Assembly: GCF_008632075.1 (NCBI RefSeq)
Contig: NZ_VWVM01000004.1
Span: forward strand, 248,001 to 312,000
Length of the DNA stretch: 64,000 nt
Direction of reading: 5' to 3'
DNA from: Candidatus Pantoea gossypiicola
Lineage (GTDB): Bacteria; Pseudomonadota; Gammaproteobacteria; Enterobacterales; Enterobacteriaceae
Shown here: positions 46,117-54,983 of the stretch, piece after piece
Layout: each line of letters starts with the position of its first letter
Position numbering within the stretch: the first letter of the stretch is position 1
The notes under the pieces: generated by a model
Seen by the model: only the letters and a program-made list of their open reading frames with translations
What the model was told of the DNA's origin: nothing
The model's database searches: none
Position numbers and translations under genes: made by a program

Positions 46117-47583
46117 ATGGACACCAGAAACACATCGTCTGAACACCCAAAGAAACATTTCTGGAACAGGAAGCCCAAAGAGCTGACTGTCGACGACATT
46201 ACCGTCATCGATAACGACATGCTGAAGCGCGCAGTTGGCGCAGCAGCGCTCGGTAATGCGATGGAATGGTTCGACTTTGGCGTATACAGCTATCTTGCCG
46301 TCATCATCGGCAAAGTCTTTTTCCCGGATGCCAACAACGCGGTGCAGCTGATCGCTACCTTTGGTACGTTTGCCGCCGCCTTCCTGGTGCGTCCGATTGG
46401 CGGTCTGGTGTTTGGCCCGCTGGGTGACCGCATTGGCCGCCAGAAAGTGCTGGCGATGACGATGATCATGATGTCGATCGGGACATTCTGTATCGGGCTG
46501 ATTCCGGCCTATTCGTCAATAGGGATTATGGCCCCGATTCTGCTGCTGGTAGCACGCCTGATTCAGGGCTTCTCGACCGGCGGTGAATATGGTGGCGCAG
46601 CGACCTTTATCGCAGAGTACTCCACCGACAAACGTCGTGGCTTTATGGGCAGCTTCCTGGAGTTCGGTACCATTGGCGGCTACCTGCTGGGTGCCAGCCT
46701 GGTGACGGTGATGACCACGGTGATGTCGAACGAGGCGATGATGTCCTGGGGCTGGCGCGTGCCGTTCTTTATTGCCGCGCCGCTGGGTCTGTTCGGCCTC
46801 TATGTCCGTCTGAAGCTGGAAGAGACTCCGGCATTCCAGCAGCACATGGAAAAGCAGGAAGCGCTGGAACAGAGCAAACCGCGCCTGACGCTGATGCAGA
46901 TGCTGAGCAAGTATCGTGCGCCGATGCTGAAATGTATCGGTCTGGTGCTGCTGTTCAACGTCTCTAACTACATGCTGACCTCTTATATGCCGAGTTACCT
47001 CACCGGCGTGCTGGGACTCCCAGAGCTGAGTGGTCTGCTGCTGGTGATGGTGGCGATGTTCGTGATGATGCCGCTGACGCTGCTGTGGGGGCGCTGGACC
47101 GATCGCATTGGTCGTCGTCCGGTGATTGGCTTTGGTGCAGTAGGCCTGATCCTGCTCGCCATTCCGAGCTTTATGCTGATTGGTTCCGGTAACATGTGGG
47201 CGGTATTTGGCGGCCTGCTGATTCTGGGCGTGCTGCACACCTGCTTCAGCGGCACCATGCCTTCGACGCTGCCAGCGCTGTTTACGACGGATATTCGTTA
47301 TAGCGCACTGGCTATCGGCTTTAATTTGTCGGTATCGCTGTTTGGCGGTACAACACCGCTGATTACCGCGTGGCTGGTGGATACCACCAAAAACAACATG
47401 ATGCCCGCTTACTACATGATGGGCGCAGGCGTGATTGGCCTGCTGACTATCCTGACGGTGCGTGAAACGGCGCGTCAGCCGCTGACCGGATCCTCACCTG
47501 CGGTAGCAACTAAAGCGGAAGCGCATCGACTGATCGACAAGCTGCGTAAACGGCAAAAGCCCGCCACGGCCGCGGCGAAATAA
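46117..47583 (+). CDS. proP: ProP-like osmoprotectant (proline/betaine):H+ symporter
   Basis: MHS-family transporter of 488 residues. It has the family start ALGNAMEWFDFGVYSYLAV, the loop GPLGDRIGRQKVLAM, FSTGGEYGGAATFIAEYS, PAFQQHMEKQ and the second loop WTDRIGRRPVIG. The close match to E. coli ProP suggests uptake of proline and glycine betaine under osmotic stress. E. coli ProP ends in a long cytoplasmic coiled coil that tunes the osmotic set point; here the tail after the last helix is short (AEAHRLIDKLRKRQKP...) and a full coiled coil is not obvious. A good terminator follows. Confidence 0.93.
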   Translation: MDTRNTSSEHPKKHFWNRKPKELTVDDITVIDNDMLKRAVGAAALGNAMEWFDFGVYSYLAVIIGKVFFPDANNAVQLIATFGTFAAAFLVRPIGGLVFGPLGDRIGRQKVLAMTMIMMSIGTFCIGLIPAYSSIGIMAPILLLVARLIQGFSTGGEYGGAATFIAEYSTDKRRGFMGSFLEFGTIGGYLLGASLVTVMTTVMSNEAMMSWGWRVPFFIAAPLGLFGLYVRLKLEETPAFQQHMEKQEALEQSKPRLTLMQMLSKYRAPMLKCIGLVLLFNVSNYMLTSYMPSYLTGVLGLPELSGLLLVMVAMFVMMPLTLLWGRWTDRIGRRPVIGFGAVGLILLAIPSFMLIGSGNMWAVFGGLLILGVLHTCFSGTMPSTLPALFTTDIRYSALAIGFNLSVSLFGGTTPLITAWLVDTTKNNMMPAYYMMGAGVIGLLTILTVRETARQPLTGSSPAVATKAEAHRLIDKLRKRQKPATAAAK

Positions 47584-47591
47584 CGCTTTTG

Positions 47592-47618
47592 ACACCCTGC
47601 CCGGCAGGGTGTTTTTTT
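47592..47618 (+). terminator. Terminator after proP
   Basis: ACACCCTGC and GCAGGGTGT form a 9-bp stem with a 3-base loop, followed by a run of seven T residues. Confidence 0.92.
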
Positions 47619-47834
47619 ATCTGGCACCCACACGATCTACCCACCCGCTTTCACTGCCCTGAGACGCGCGACTTTCACCCGATTGCCACACAGCGCCATG
47701 CTTCACCAGCGGCGGCGATGTGCTTTAGTGCGATCGCAAAACCACAGAGCGGTCGGAATGTTTACAGACGCGGACGCTGCTGAACTCTTCCGGCGTCAGC
47801 AGCGTTGCAGCCTGTCCCGGTTGCTGCCTCACAC

Positions 47835-48030
47835 GATCCTTTCTTTGTTCCGCCAGGCGCAATAACCAGCCTGCCAGCGCGATAATCCGCAGGCGGTGGT
47901 GGAGATACTCGATAGCGGCCACTTCGCGCTGGAGACCTATACCGATCACTTAGCGGTGCGCCTCCGAGAGATCTTCAACGGCAACTGCCCCGCTGTACGC
48001 AGAGACAGGCCACTGCCTCTGCAAACTTAA
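47835..48030 (+). pseudogene. Remnant of an alpha/beta-hydrolase C-terminus, frameshifted
   Basis: Two short pieces in different frames read together as the end of an alpha/beta-hydrolase. The first, from 47835, is DPFFVPPGAITSLPA, the usual loop around the catalytic Asp. After a one-base shift near 47880 the second reads RDNPQAVVEILDSGHFALET, with the catalytic His in GHFALET, and continues to a stop at 48028-48030. Everything upstream of 47835 back to the proP terminator is too degraded to recognise. It abuts the convergent PEBP gene. This is a decayed gene, not a functional one. Confidence 0.75.
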
Positions 48031-48033
48031 CGC

Positions 48034-48582
48034 TTATTCGTTGCTGAAGCGGCCGACCGTGCTGGCTGCGCCCAGGGCGTGACCTTTCAGCTGTGCCACC
48101 AGCTCTGCCTGGGTTAACCCGGCCTTAAGCTGGCCCACCGGCAAATCGGTGGCGATCAGCACAAAGTTATAGTGATGCAGGCCGCTGCCTTTGGGTGGAC
48201 AAGGCCCGTAATAGTGCAGTGTCCCGGGTGTATTTTTTCCGCCGGTATAATCGTTGCCCTCTGTCAGCGCGCCCTGCGGGAACGACGAACGGCTGGCCGG
48301 AATGTTATAGGCCACCATATGTGTCACGCCCAGCCCTTTAGCCCCGACCGGATCGGTCATCAGCAGGACCAGACTGCGGGTGCCCGCCGGAGTCGCAGAC
48401 CAGTTTAGTTCGGGAGAGATATTCTCACCGGTGCAGGAAGGATTACTTTTATTGGCACCGGCAAACTTTTTATCCAGTAGGGCATTATCGCTGAAATCCT
48501 GTGATTGCAGCGTAAACACCGACGCCGCCAGCGTGGTTATTGGCAAAACGGCAAGCACCGTTGCGCAGAGTAATTTTTTCAC
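48034..48582 (-). CDS. YbhB/YbcL-family (PEBP-like) protein, secreted
   Basis: A 182-residue phosphatidylethanolamine-binding-protein-like (Raf kinase inhibitor-like) protein. The signal peptide is about residues 1-20 (LLCATVLAVLPITTLA), so it is periplasmic. Family sequences are NISPELNWSATPAGTRSLVLLMTD, VTHMVAYNIPAS, NTPGTLHYYGPCPPKGSG and HHYNFVLIATD, with the conserved ligand-pocket DPVG-type and GPCPP motifs. The role in bacteria is not known. It is convergent with the hydrolase remnant and divergent from a LysR regulator. Confidence 0.9.
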   Translation of the reverse strand: MKKLLCATVLAVLPITTLAASVFTLQSQDFSDNALLDKKFAGANKSNPSCTGENISPELNWSATPAGTRSLVLLMTDPVGAKGLGVTHMVAYNIPASRSSFPQGALTEGNDYTGGKNTPGTLHYYGPCPPKGSGLHHYNFVLIATDLPVGQLKAGLTQAELVAQLKGHALGAASTVGRFSNE

Positions 48583-48826
48583 CAGCCACTCCTTATCAGG
48601 TTAGTTCCGGATGGATTGCATCACTGCCTGCTTACTATAACGGCTTTAATACGATTAGCCCGGCTGACAGCCCGTTTAAACATTGCGGAACGGCAAATCT
48701 ATGATCGCTGTCGCGCTGGCTGAAGGCGGTGACGCGTTGCCCTGAGACGCATTACCCGATATAAGTTAACGCCTGCGGCTGATTTTTCGCCTGAAACCCC
48801 GTCACTGTCACCAACAAGTGGACACT

Positions 48827-49705
48827 ATGCAGATCGATGATCTCCGGATTTACATCGCCGTGATACATGCTGGCAATTTCACCGCAGCCGCTGAGCAGCT
48901 GATGCTATCGAAACAGTATGTCAGCCGCCGCATGGCCGCGCTGGAAGCGTCATTAGGCGTACGTCTGCTGATACGCAACACCCGTAAGCTGTCAGTGACG
49001 GATGCAGGACAACTTTTTGCGCAGCATGCTCAGCGCATTCTGGATGAGATTCAGGAAGCAGAACTGGCGGTGTCGGAGCAGCATCAGGCGCTGCGCGGCA
49101 CCTTCCGTATCAATCTGCCGATGTCGTTTGGCATGAGTCATCTTTCACCACTCATCGCTGAATTCCTGAGCCATCATCCGGCACTGCAGTTTCAGATAGA
49201 GCTGGCCGATCGCTATGTTGATGTAATTGGCGAAGGCGTCGATATGGCGATTCGCATCGGCACCCTGGCCGATTCCACGCTGATTGCCCGCCCGCTGGGT
49301 GAGCTGAAGCGGGTAATCTGCTGCAGTCCCGGTTATCTGCAGCGGGCCGGCACGCCGCAGCAGCCCGAAGAGTTGCTGCAACACGCCTGCCTGCGCTACG
49401 GACGGGAAGGTCAGAATGGCTGGGAACTGCAGGTTAATGGCAAAGCGAAATGGCTGTCGGTTCAGGGCCCCATGGTGAGTAACAATGGCGAAGTGCTGCG
49501 TGATGCCGCCCTGGCGGGACTCGGACTGGTCTTGCTACCCGCTTTTATCGTAGAGACAGCCCTGCAAAGGGGTGAACTGGTGACGGTGCTGGACGGCTGC
49601 CAGCCGCCACCGCTCTCCCTTAATGCGGTTTACCCACAGCACCGCCAGCGCAGCGAAGTTAACCGCCAGTTACTGGCCTTTTTACAGACGCGTTTAGCGC
49701 CGTGA
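48827..49705 (+). CDS. LysR-family transcriptional regulator
   Basis: A 292-residue LysR protein. The HTH is in FTAAAEQLMLSKQYVSRRMA with LEASLGVRLLIRNTRKL, and the effector domain contains FRINLPMSFGMSHL and EGVDMAIRIGTLADS. It starts at ATG 48827; a GTG three codons earlier is also possible. It is divergent from the PEBP-like gene 245 bases away, its most likely target, and convergent with dhaKL, whose stop is 5 bases away. Effector unknown. Confidence 0.88.
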   Translation: MQIDDLRIYIAVIHAGNFTAAAEQLMLSKQYVSRRMAALEASLGVRLLIRNTRKLSVTDAGQLFAQHAQRILDEIQEAELAVSEQHQALRGTFRINLPMSFGMSHLSPLIAEFLSHHPALQFQIELADRYVDVIGEGVDMAIRIGTLADSTLIARPLGELKRVICCSPGYLQRAGTPQQPEELLQHACLRYGREGQNGWELQVNGKAKWLSVQGPMVSNNGEVLRDAALAGLGLVLLPAFIVETALQRGELVTVLDGCQPPPLSLNAVYPQHRQRSEVNRQLLAFLQTRLAP

Positions 49706-49710
49706 TTGAG

Positions 49711-51348
49711 CTAAAGCGTTTGTAATGCCGCAAACACGCTGGCGACTGCAACCGCACCGGGATCCGGCACGCCATTCAGGTTCGCGCTATTGAGATAAGA
49801 TGATCGGCCCGCCTTTGCTTTCCCCATGCTGGCGGTTGCATCACTGCCCTGCTGCGCCGCATCTGCTGCTGCTGCCAGCGATTTGCCCGCCACCAGCGCC
49901 TCAATCGCGGGCTGGAGCGCATCAATCAGTGTACGATCGCCCGGTTTAGCCCCGCCATACTGCTTCATTTTTTCCAGACCCTGTTGTAAAGCGACCGGTA
50001 AGACATCCCCTTCCGACAGGTGCTGCGCCGCGGCGGTGAAGAAGATAGCCATCAACACGCCGCTGGAACCACCCATCACCGTGGCCAGTCGCTCACCTGT
50101 TACCGCGAGCAGGTCGGGCAGAACATTCAGCGGCAGCTGGTTATCGGCGCATTCACGCTGGATCTGACGCGCGCCAGCAGCAAAGGTCGAGCCGGTATCC
50201 CCGTCACCCACCTGCGCATCGAGTTTATTCAGCTCGCTTTCACTGGCAATCAGCGTTTCACAGATGCGGTTCACAAAGGCAGCGACCGCCGGGTTTTCGG
50301 AGGGTTGCACCGGATGCGCTGTCGTCTCCCGGGTTGCGTTAACCGGCTGCCGCGAGGTGATCTCAACCGCCGGAACCCAGCCGGTCACTTCGACCGGGGC
50401 GCAGATTGCCGCTTCGAACAGCGGCGTCAGCGTCATGCAGGTGACAGAAAAGCCCTTCATGTCCAGCGCGGTCATCAGCGGTGCCGGGCCAATCAGATAA
50501 CGGCTTCCCCGGCTGAGCGGCGACTCAATCAGATCACGTGTGACCAGACTCATCTCCAGCGCCGACATTCCACCAAGGTTATTCACCAGCAGCGCACAGG
50601 GCTGATCCTTGCCTGGCATCACCTTCTCCAGCAGATGCTGCACAATCTGCTGACTGTTCTGAGTCGGCATGACGTCAACGCCCGGCTCGCCGTGAATCCC
50701 CAGCCCCATTTCCACACTACCGTCGGGCACCCGCTGGCCGGTCTGTTCATCCGGCAGATGACAGCTGGAAAGCGCTACCCCCATGCTGGCGATAGCACGA
50801 CTGGCGGTCTCTGCGGCCTCAGTTACCGCCGCCAAATCATCACCCCGCTCGGCGACAAAGCCTGCCACTTTATGCACCAGCAACGTGCCTGCCACGCCGC
50901 GTGGCTGAGGATTATCCGGTAAGGCCACATCGTCACCGACAATCACCATATTGACGCTGAACCCTGCATTGCGGGCCTTTTCAGCCGCCAGCCCAAAGTT
51001 GAGTCGATCGCCGGTGTAGTTTTTCACAATCAGCAGACAGCCCGCGTCACCGGTAAGGTTGATGATGGCGTTATAAACCGCATCAACGCTGGGTGAGGCA
51101 AACACATCGCCACAGACGGCCGCCGTCAGCATTCCTTTACCGATGAAGCCGACGTGCGCCGGTTCATGGCCGGAACCGCCACCGGAGATCAGTGCGACCT
51201 GCTGTTTTTTCCAGTCCCTGCGCATCACGATGCGAATGTGGGGATCGACCTGCAGCCGCACCAGATTGCGCCACGGACTGGCGTAAATCATGCCATCCAG
51301 CGCGTTGTCGACGAGTTCATCCTTTTTATTCATTACGAATCGGGTCAT
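49711..51348 (-). CDS. ATP-dependent dihydroxyacetone kinase (DhaK-DhaL fusion)
   Basis: Phosphorylates dihydroxyacetone to dihydroxyacetone phosphate using ATP. The 545 residues join a DhaK domain (substrate loop ALISGGGSGHEPAH, covalent substrate histidine His219 in GLGIHGEPG, VNNLGGMSALE) and a DhaL domain (LDAQVGDGDTGSTFAAG, GGSSGVLMAIFF, DATASMGKAKAGRSSYL). One-chain enzymes of this size are the Citrobacter-type ATP kinases, unlike the PTS-dependent DhaKLM of E. coli. The start is ATG 51348 with GAGGAA upstream; the frame extends 28 codons further without support. It is divergent from fucO, 252 bases away. Confidence 0.93.
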   Translation of the reverse strand: MTRFVMNKKDELVDNALDGMIYASPWRNLVRLQVDPHIRIVMRRDWKKQQVALISGGGSGHEPAHVGFIGKGMLTAAVCGDVFASPSVDAVYNAIINLTGDAGCLLIVKNYTGDRLNFGLAAEKARNAGFSVNMVIVGDDVALPDNPQPRGVAGTLLVHKVAGFVAERGDDLAAVTEAAETASRAIASMGVALSSCHLPDEQTGQRVPDGSVEMGLGIHGEPGVDVMPTQNSQQIVQHLLEKVMPGKDQPCALLVNNLGGMSALEMSLVTRDLIESPLSRGSRYLIGPAPLMTALDMKGFSVTCMTLTPLFEAAICAPVEVTGWVPAVEITSRQPVNATRETTAHPVQPSENPAVAAFVNRICETLIASESELNKLDAQVGDGDTGSTFAAGARQIQRECADNQLPLNVLPDLLAVTGERLATVMGGSSGVLMAIFFTAAAQHLSEGDVLPVALQQGLEKMKQYGGAKPGDRTLIDALQPAIEALVAGKSLAAAADAAQQGSDATASMGKAKAGRSSYLNSANLNGVPDPGAVAVASVFAALQTL

Positions 51349-51600
51349 GTCTTCATTCCTCATGGGCGGACAGGTATGTGATAACGAAGTGTTGCACACA
51401 ACTGACGATGGGCATAATCCACCGCCTCTCATCGCGACCCCATCAGACGAAAGCTCTGCCTGAATGAAATGCGCGCAGCACTCTTTACTAATTCATTGAT
51501 TTTTATCAAATGTCCTTACCTTAAACTGAGAGGTTATGCGCAGAACCTGAAAAGCGGATAACGGATCGTAGAAAACCATTTGTTAACAGAGGATGTTTTG

Positions 51601-52749
51601 ATGACTCAACGTATGATTCTGAATGAAACCGCCTGGTTTGGTGCTGGCGCATTGCGTCATTTGCCTGAAGAGGTAAAGCGTCGCGGGATGCGTAAAGCGC
51701 TTATTGTCACTGACAAAGCGCTGATTGCGGCCGGTGCGCTGAAGCGGATTACTGACCTGCTGGAACAGCATCAGCTTGACTGGGCGGTCTATGATGAGGT
51801 CGTGCCGAATCCGACTATCCGGGTCGTGCAGCAGGGCGTTGCTATGTTCAGGGAATCAGGTGCTGATTACCTCATTGCCATCGGCGGTGGTTCACCGCAG
51901 GACACCAGCAAAGCCATCGGCATTATTATCAACAACCCTGAATTCGAGGATGTTCGCAGTCTGGAAGGCGTCAGCCCAACCCGTCATCCGTGCGTGCCTA
52001 TCATTGCTATACCGACCACGGCAGGTACCGCGGCAGAAGTCACCATTAACTATGTCATCACCGACGAAGAGAATCGTCGCAAGTTTGTCTGCGTCGATCC
52101 GCATGACATTCCAAAAGTGGCGATTATTGATGCGGAGATGATGGCGAGCATGCCCGCCTCGCTGAAAGCGGCCACCGGTATTGATGCCCTGACTCACGCG
52201 ATTGAAGGGTACATTACGCGCGGTGCCTGGCCCCTGACTGACATGCTGCACCTCAAAGCCATTGAAATTATCAGCCAGTCGCTGCGCGAATCGGTGGCCG
52301 GAAATATTGCTGCTGTTGAGCAGATGGCGCTGGGGCAGTATGTGGCCGGTATGGGCTTCTCCAATGTCGGACTCGGTCTGGTGCATGGTATGGCGCATCC
52401 GCTGGGTGCCTTTTACAACGTGCCGCACGGCGTGGCGAACGCCATTCTGCTGCCACAGGTGATGGCGTGGAATGCCCCGTCAACAGGCGAAAAATATCGC
52501 GATATTGCCCGTGCGATGGGTGTGAAACAAGTGGACACACTGACGCTGGATCAGGCGCGGGAAGCGGCTGTCGCTGCGGTTCGTCAGCTCTGCCGCGATG
52601 TGGGTATTCCGCGTTCGCTGCGCGAGGTCGGCTTACAGGAGGCGGATATCCCTGCCCTGGCGCAGGCGGCGCTGGATGACGTCTGCACCGGCGGTAACCC
52701 CCGGACGCCCGATCTGGAAGCGGTGATGGCGCTCTATCGTCAGAGTTAA
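51601..52749 (+). CDS. fucO: Lactaldehyde reductase / 1,2-propanediol oxidoreductase
   Basis: Iron-dependent group III alcohol dehydrogenase, 382 residues, close to E. coli FucO from end to end (RMILNETAWFGAGAL, YLIAIGGGSPQDTSKAIGI, AGTAAEVTINYVITDEENRR). Iron ligands are Asp195 and His199 (GIDALTHAIEGY), His262 (GLVHGMAHPLGAF) and His276 (NVPHG). It reduces L-lactaldehyde to 1,2-propanediol with NADH and acts on related C2-C3 aldehydes. No fucose or rhamnose genes are nearby, so its role beside dihydroxyacetone kinase may be in C3 or aldehyde metabolism. The start is ATG 51601 with AGAGGA 10 bases upstream. A terminator follows. Confidence 0.93.
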   Translation: MTQRMILNETAWFGAGALRHLPEEVKRRGMRKALIVTDKALIAAGALKRITDLLEQHQLDWAVYDEVVPNPTIRVVQQGVAMFRESGADYLIAIGGGSPQDTSKAIGIIINNPEFEDVRSLEGVSPTRHPCVPIIAIPTTAGTAAEVTINYVITDEENRRKFVCVDPHDIPKVAIIDAEMMASMPASLKAATGIDALTHAIEGYITRGAWPLTDMLHLKAIEIISQSLRESVAGNIAAVEQMALGQYVAGMGFSNVGLGLVHGMAHPLGAFYNVPHGVANAILLPQVMAWNAPSTGEKYRDIARAMGVKQVDTLTLDQAREAAVAAVRQLCRDVGIPRSLREVGLQEADIPALAQAALDDVCTGGNPRTPDLEAVMALYRQS

Positions 52750-52785
52750 AACGCGTCGCTGTGTAGTCATGCACTGCCATTTCTG

Positions 52786-52813
52786 GCCCGCCCCTACCCT
52801 GGCGGGTTTTTTT
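52786..52813 (+). terminator. Terminator after fucO
   Basis: CCCGCC and GGCGGG form the stem around CCTACCCT, followed by seven T residues. Confidence 0.85.
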
Positions 52814-53004
52814 ACGTCAGGGTAACAGTCAGTCAGCAATCATTCGCCAGAGCTTGTTCAGAGAGGATCGCGGTATTAGTAAAGGTTCGACCCGTTTTTT
52901 ACGGCACGGTTTCAGCCTGAAATCGCCCGCTATCATCATGGATGTCAGAGCGTAATTCAGCCGCACTGACCGATAATTTCTTTAGATGCTAAACCCTGAT
53001 TCGC

Positions 53005-53018
53005 TTGATCTGGATCAC
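53005..53018. promoter_or_regulatory. FNR-like box TTGATCTGGATCAC before ortT
   Basis: Nine of the ten fixed FNR positions match. The site lies 53 bases before the ortT ATG and shares 13 of 14 bases with the perfect box at 11099-11112. The rest of the 52814-53070 gap shows no gene. Confidence 0.55.
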
Positions 53019-53070
53019 AAAAATCCGCATCATGCGCAGCGAAAACCTTAATGAGGCTGCGGAGATATCA

Positions 53071-53244
53071 ATGACACTGTACCAGGGTATGCTAATTTTC
53101 TATGCCGTTGTTGCACTGGTCGCGACGCTGATCACTTTCTTCATCGCCAAAGATAAGCTGAGCATCAAACTACTGAGCGCCTTTCTGGTGGGTGCCACCT
53201 GGCCGATGAGTTTTCCTGTTGCGCTGATGTTTGCGCTGTTTTAA
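53071..53244 (+). CDS. ortT: Orphan membrane toxin OrtT (GhoT family)
   Basis: A 57-residue protein with two hydrophobic helices (about 4-25 and 34-56), very close to E. coli OrtT, including the end LSAFLVGATWPMSFPVAL. The GhoT/OrtT toxins insert in the inner membrane and lower the proton-motive force; OrtT is called an orphan because it has no antitoxin, and E. coli data tie it to the stringent response. No ghoS-like gene is adjacent here either. ATG 53071 is preceded by GGAG at 53061-53064, which settles the start; the frame opens 22 codons earlier without support. An FNR-like site is upstream. Confidence 0.88.
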   Translation: MTLYQGMLIFYAVVALVATLITFFIAKDKLSIKLLSAFLVGATWPMSFPVALMFALF

Positions 53245-53348
53245 TTGACATTTCTCCCTTAGCGATCACACTCAGGTAAGACGTCCCTGACCTGCCAACC
53301 GCCGATCACCGACGTGACCTTGCTCATAATGGTTAAAAAGGAGCGGAT

Positions 53349-53519
53349 ATGCGCGTAGTGAGTGTGATGATTCTGGTTTCTCTTCTGAGTGCCTGTAGCG
53401 CCCCGTGGCACGCTGAAAAACCGGTTCCCGCGGCCGAAACCCGGCAGCAGACCTGCCAGCCCGGCTCTAATCCCAGCCAGAACGATTGCGGTCACTTCCC
53501 CGAGCCTGAGTTTCACTAA
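53349..53519 (+). CDS. Small lipoprotein (56 aa)
   Basis: Not a family I can name. The product starts MRVVSVMILVSLLSAC, a short signal peptide with lipobox LSAC, so Cys16 should be lipidated. The mature part is about 41 residues, hydrophilic, proline-rich, and has two more cysteines (QTCQP and NDCGH) that could pair or bind metal. RBS AAGGAG lies 6-11 bases before the ATG. It follows ortT by 104 bases on the same strand and may be co-transcribed with it. Confidence 0.7.
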   Translation: MRVVSVMILVSLLSACSAPWHAEKPVPAAETRQQTCQPGSNPSQNDCGHFPEPEFH

Positions 53520-53681
53520 TCAGCGATACAGCGAGCACTGTGGCGAGATCGCATTTACGCTATTTCATCACATAACAAGGCTTTACAGGCCGCTAACCGG
53601 TCAGTAAAGTAGCGCCCAGACATCAATTCTGATGCGTAAGCGTTAACGTCAACCAACGCCCCCGCAGCACTGCTGCAAGTG

Positions 53682-54893
53682 ATGATCCCTGCCATGATGC
53701 CTGTACAACAGCAAGCTAAACCCCTCGCTGCGTTTTCCAGCGCCAGCTTTTTTTTGTTCGTCCTGCTGCTGACCGCAGCGAATCTTCGGGCACCGATTAC
53801 CGCCGTCGGCCCGGTGCTGCAGGATATCCGCCAGACTTTTGGCCTCAGCGCCAGCGAAGCAGGCCTGTTTAACTTTATTCCACTGATGCTGTTTGCCCTG
53901 CTCGCCCCCCCTGCCGTCTGGCTGGGGAATCGGGTCGGGCTGGAACGCAGTTTGTGGGGCGCACTGTGCCTGATCACTGCCGGTTCACTGTTGCGCTGGT
54001 TGCCTGCTGAAGCGGCATTATGGAGCGGAACGCTGCTGCTGAGCGCAGGTATTGCCGCCGCCAACGTCCTGCTGCCGCCGCTAATTAAGCGCGATTTCAC
54101 CGCCCATACCGCCAGATACATTGGCCTTTATGCCGCCACCATGTCGATTACCGCCAGCCTCGCGTCTGGCATTGCCGTGCCGCTGAGCCAGCTCACAACG
54201 GCGGGCTGGCGACTCTCACTGGTTGTCTGGGCGCTGCCGGGACTGGTTGCGCTCCTCGCCTGGCTGCCGCTTTTACGGCAGCGGCAGTCATCCTTAGCGC
54301 CGACTGATGCACCTGTTGCATATCGTCATGCGTGGCGCTCAGCCGGTGGCTGGCAAATCGCCCTGTTTATGGCACTGCAATCGCTGGCATTTTATACCCT
54401 GATCGACTGGTTTGCCGTGTTTGCTCAGGATAATGGCTTCACTCAGGCGCAGGCTGGCTGGCTGCTGTTCTGGTATCAGGCAATTGCAATCGTTGCTAAC
54501 CTGGGCTGCATGGTGGTCCTGAAGCGGGTAAAAGATGCCCGGCTCACCGCATTCATTGCTTCCTCGGGTATTTTCCTCGGTATGTCAGGTCTGCTGCTTA
54601 ATCCGCAATGGGCGTTGATCTGGCTGACACTGGCCGGACTGGGTGCCGGAGCGTCACTGGTGCTCTGCCTCTCGCTGTTTAATCTGCGCGCCACACATCA
54701 CCGTCAGGCCTCACAACTTTCAGGCATGGCGCAATGTGTGGGCTACGCGCTGGCAGCCCTGGGACCGCTGTTTTTTGGCGTGCTCCATGAACAAAGCGGT
54801 AACTGGACGCTGCCCTTCAGCGTGCTGGCACTGCTGAGCCTGTTACAGATGGCATTGGCTCCGCTGGCAGCACAGTCAAAACCCATCAGCTGA
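53682..54893 (+). CDS. CynX/NimT-type MFS transporter
   Basis: A 403-residue, 12-helix transporter of the cyanate/nitroimidazole (CynX/NimT/YycB) group. The signature is LTAANLRAPITAVGPVLQDI in helix 1, with GLFNFIPLMLFALLAPPA, and FALLIDWF-type helix 7 and ARLTAFIAS loop. The substrate is unknown. The start is uncertain because no Shine-Dalgarno is clear; ATG codons lie at 53682, 53694 and 53697. Glutaminase follows after 90 bases on the same strand. Confidence 0.85.
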   Translation: MIPAMMPVQQQAKPLAAFSSASFFLFVLLLTAANLRAPITAVGPVLQDIRQTFGLSASEAGLFNFIPLMLFALLAPPAVWLGNRVGLERSLWGALCLITAGSLLRWLPAEAALWSGTLLLSAGIAAANVLLPPLIKRDFTAHTARYIGLYAATMSITASLASGIAVPLSQLTTAGWRLSLVVWALPGLVALLAWLPLLRQRQSSLAPTDAPVAYRHAWRSAGGWQIALFMALQSLAFYTLIDWFAVFAQDNGFTQAQAGWLLFWYQAIAIVANLGCMVVLKRVKDARLTAFIASSGIFLGMSGLLLNPQWALIWLTLAGLGAGASLVLCLSLFNLRATHHRQASQLSGMAQCVGYALAALGPLFFGVLHEQSGNWTLPFSVLALLSLLQMALAPLAAQSKPIS

Positions 54894-54983
54894 ACATGCC
54901 GATCAGCGACTCATTACAGATGACTGGCGGGCGCAAATGCCTGGCGCATTGCCGGTCAGCGAAAACCGACGGGAGAAAGGTGC

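Noticed and set aside
47620-47834. Small open frames between proP terminator and the hydrolase remnant
   Set aside because: No ribosome-binding sites or family resemblance; likely decayed sequence.
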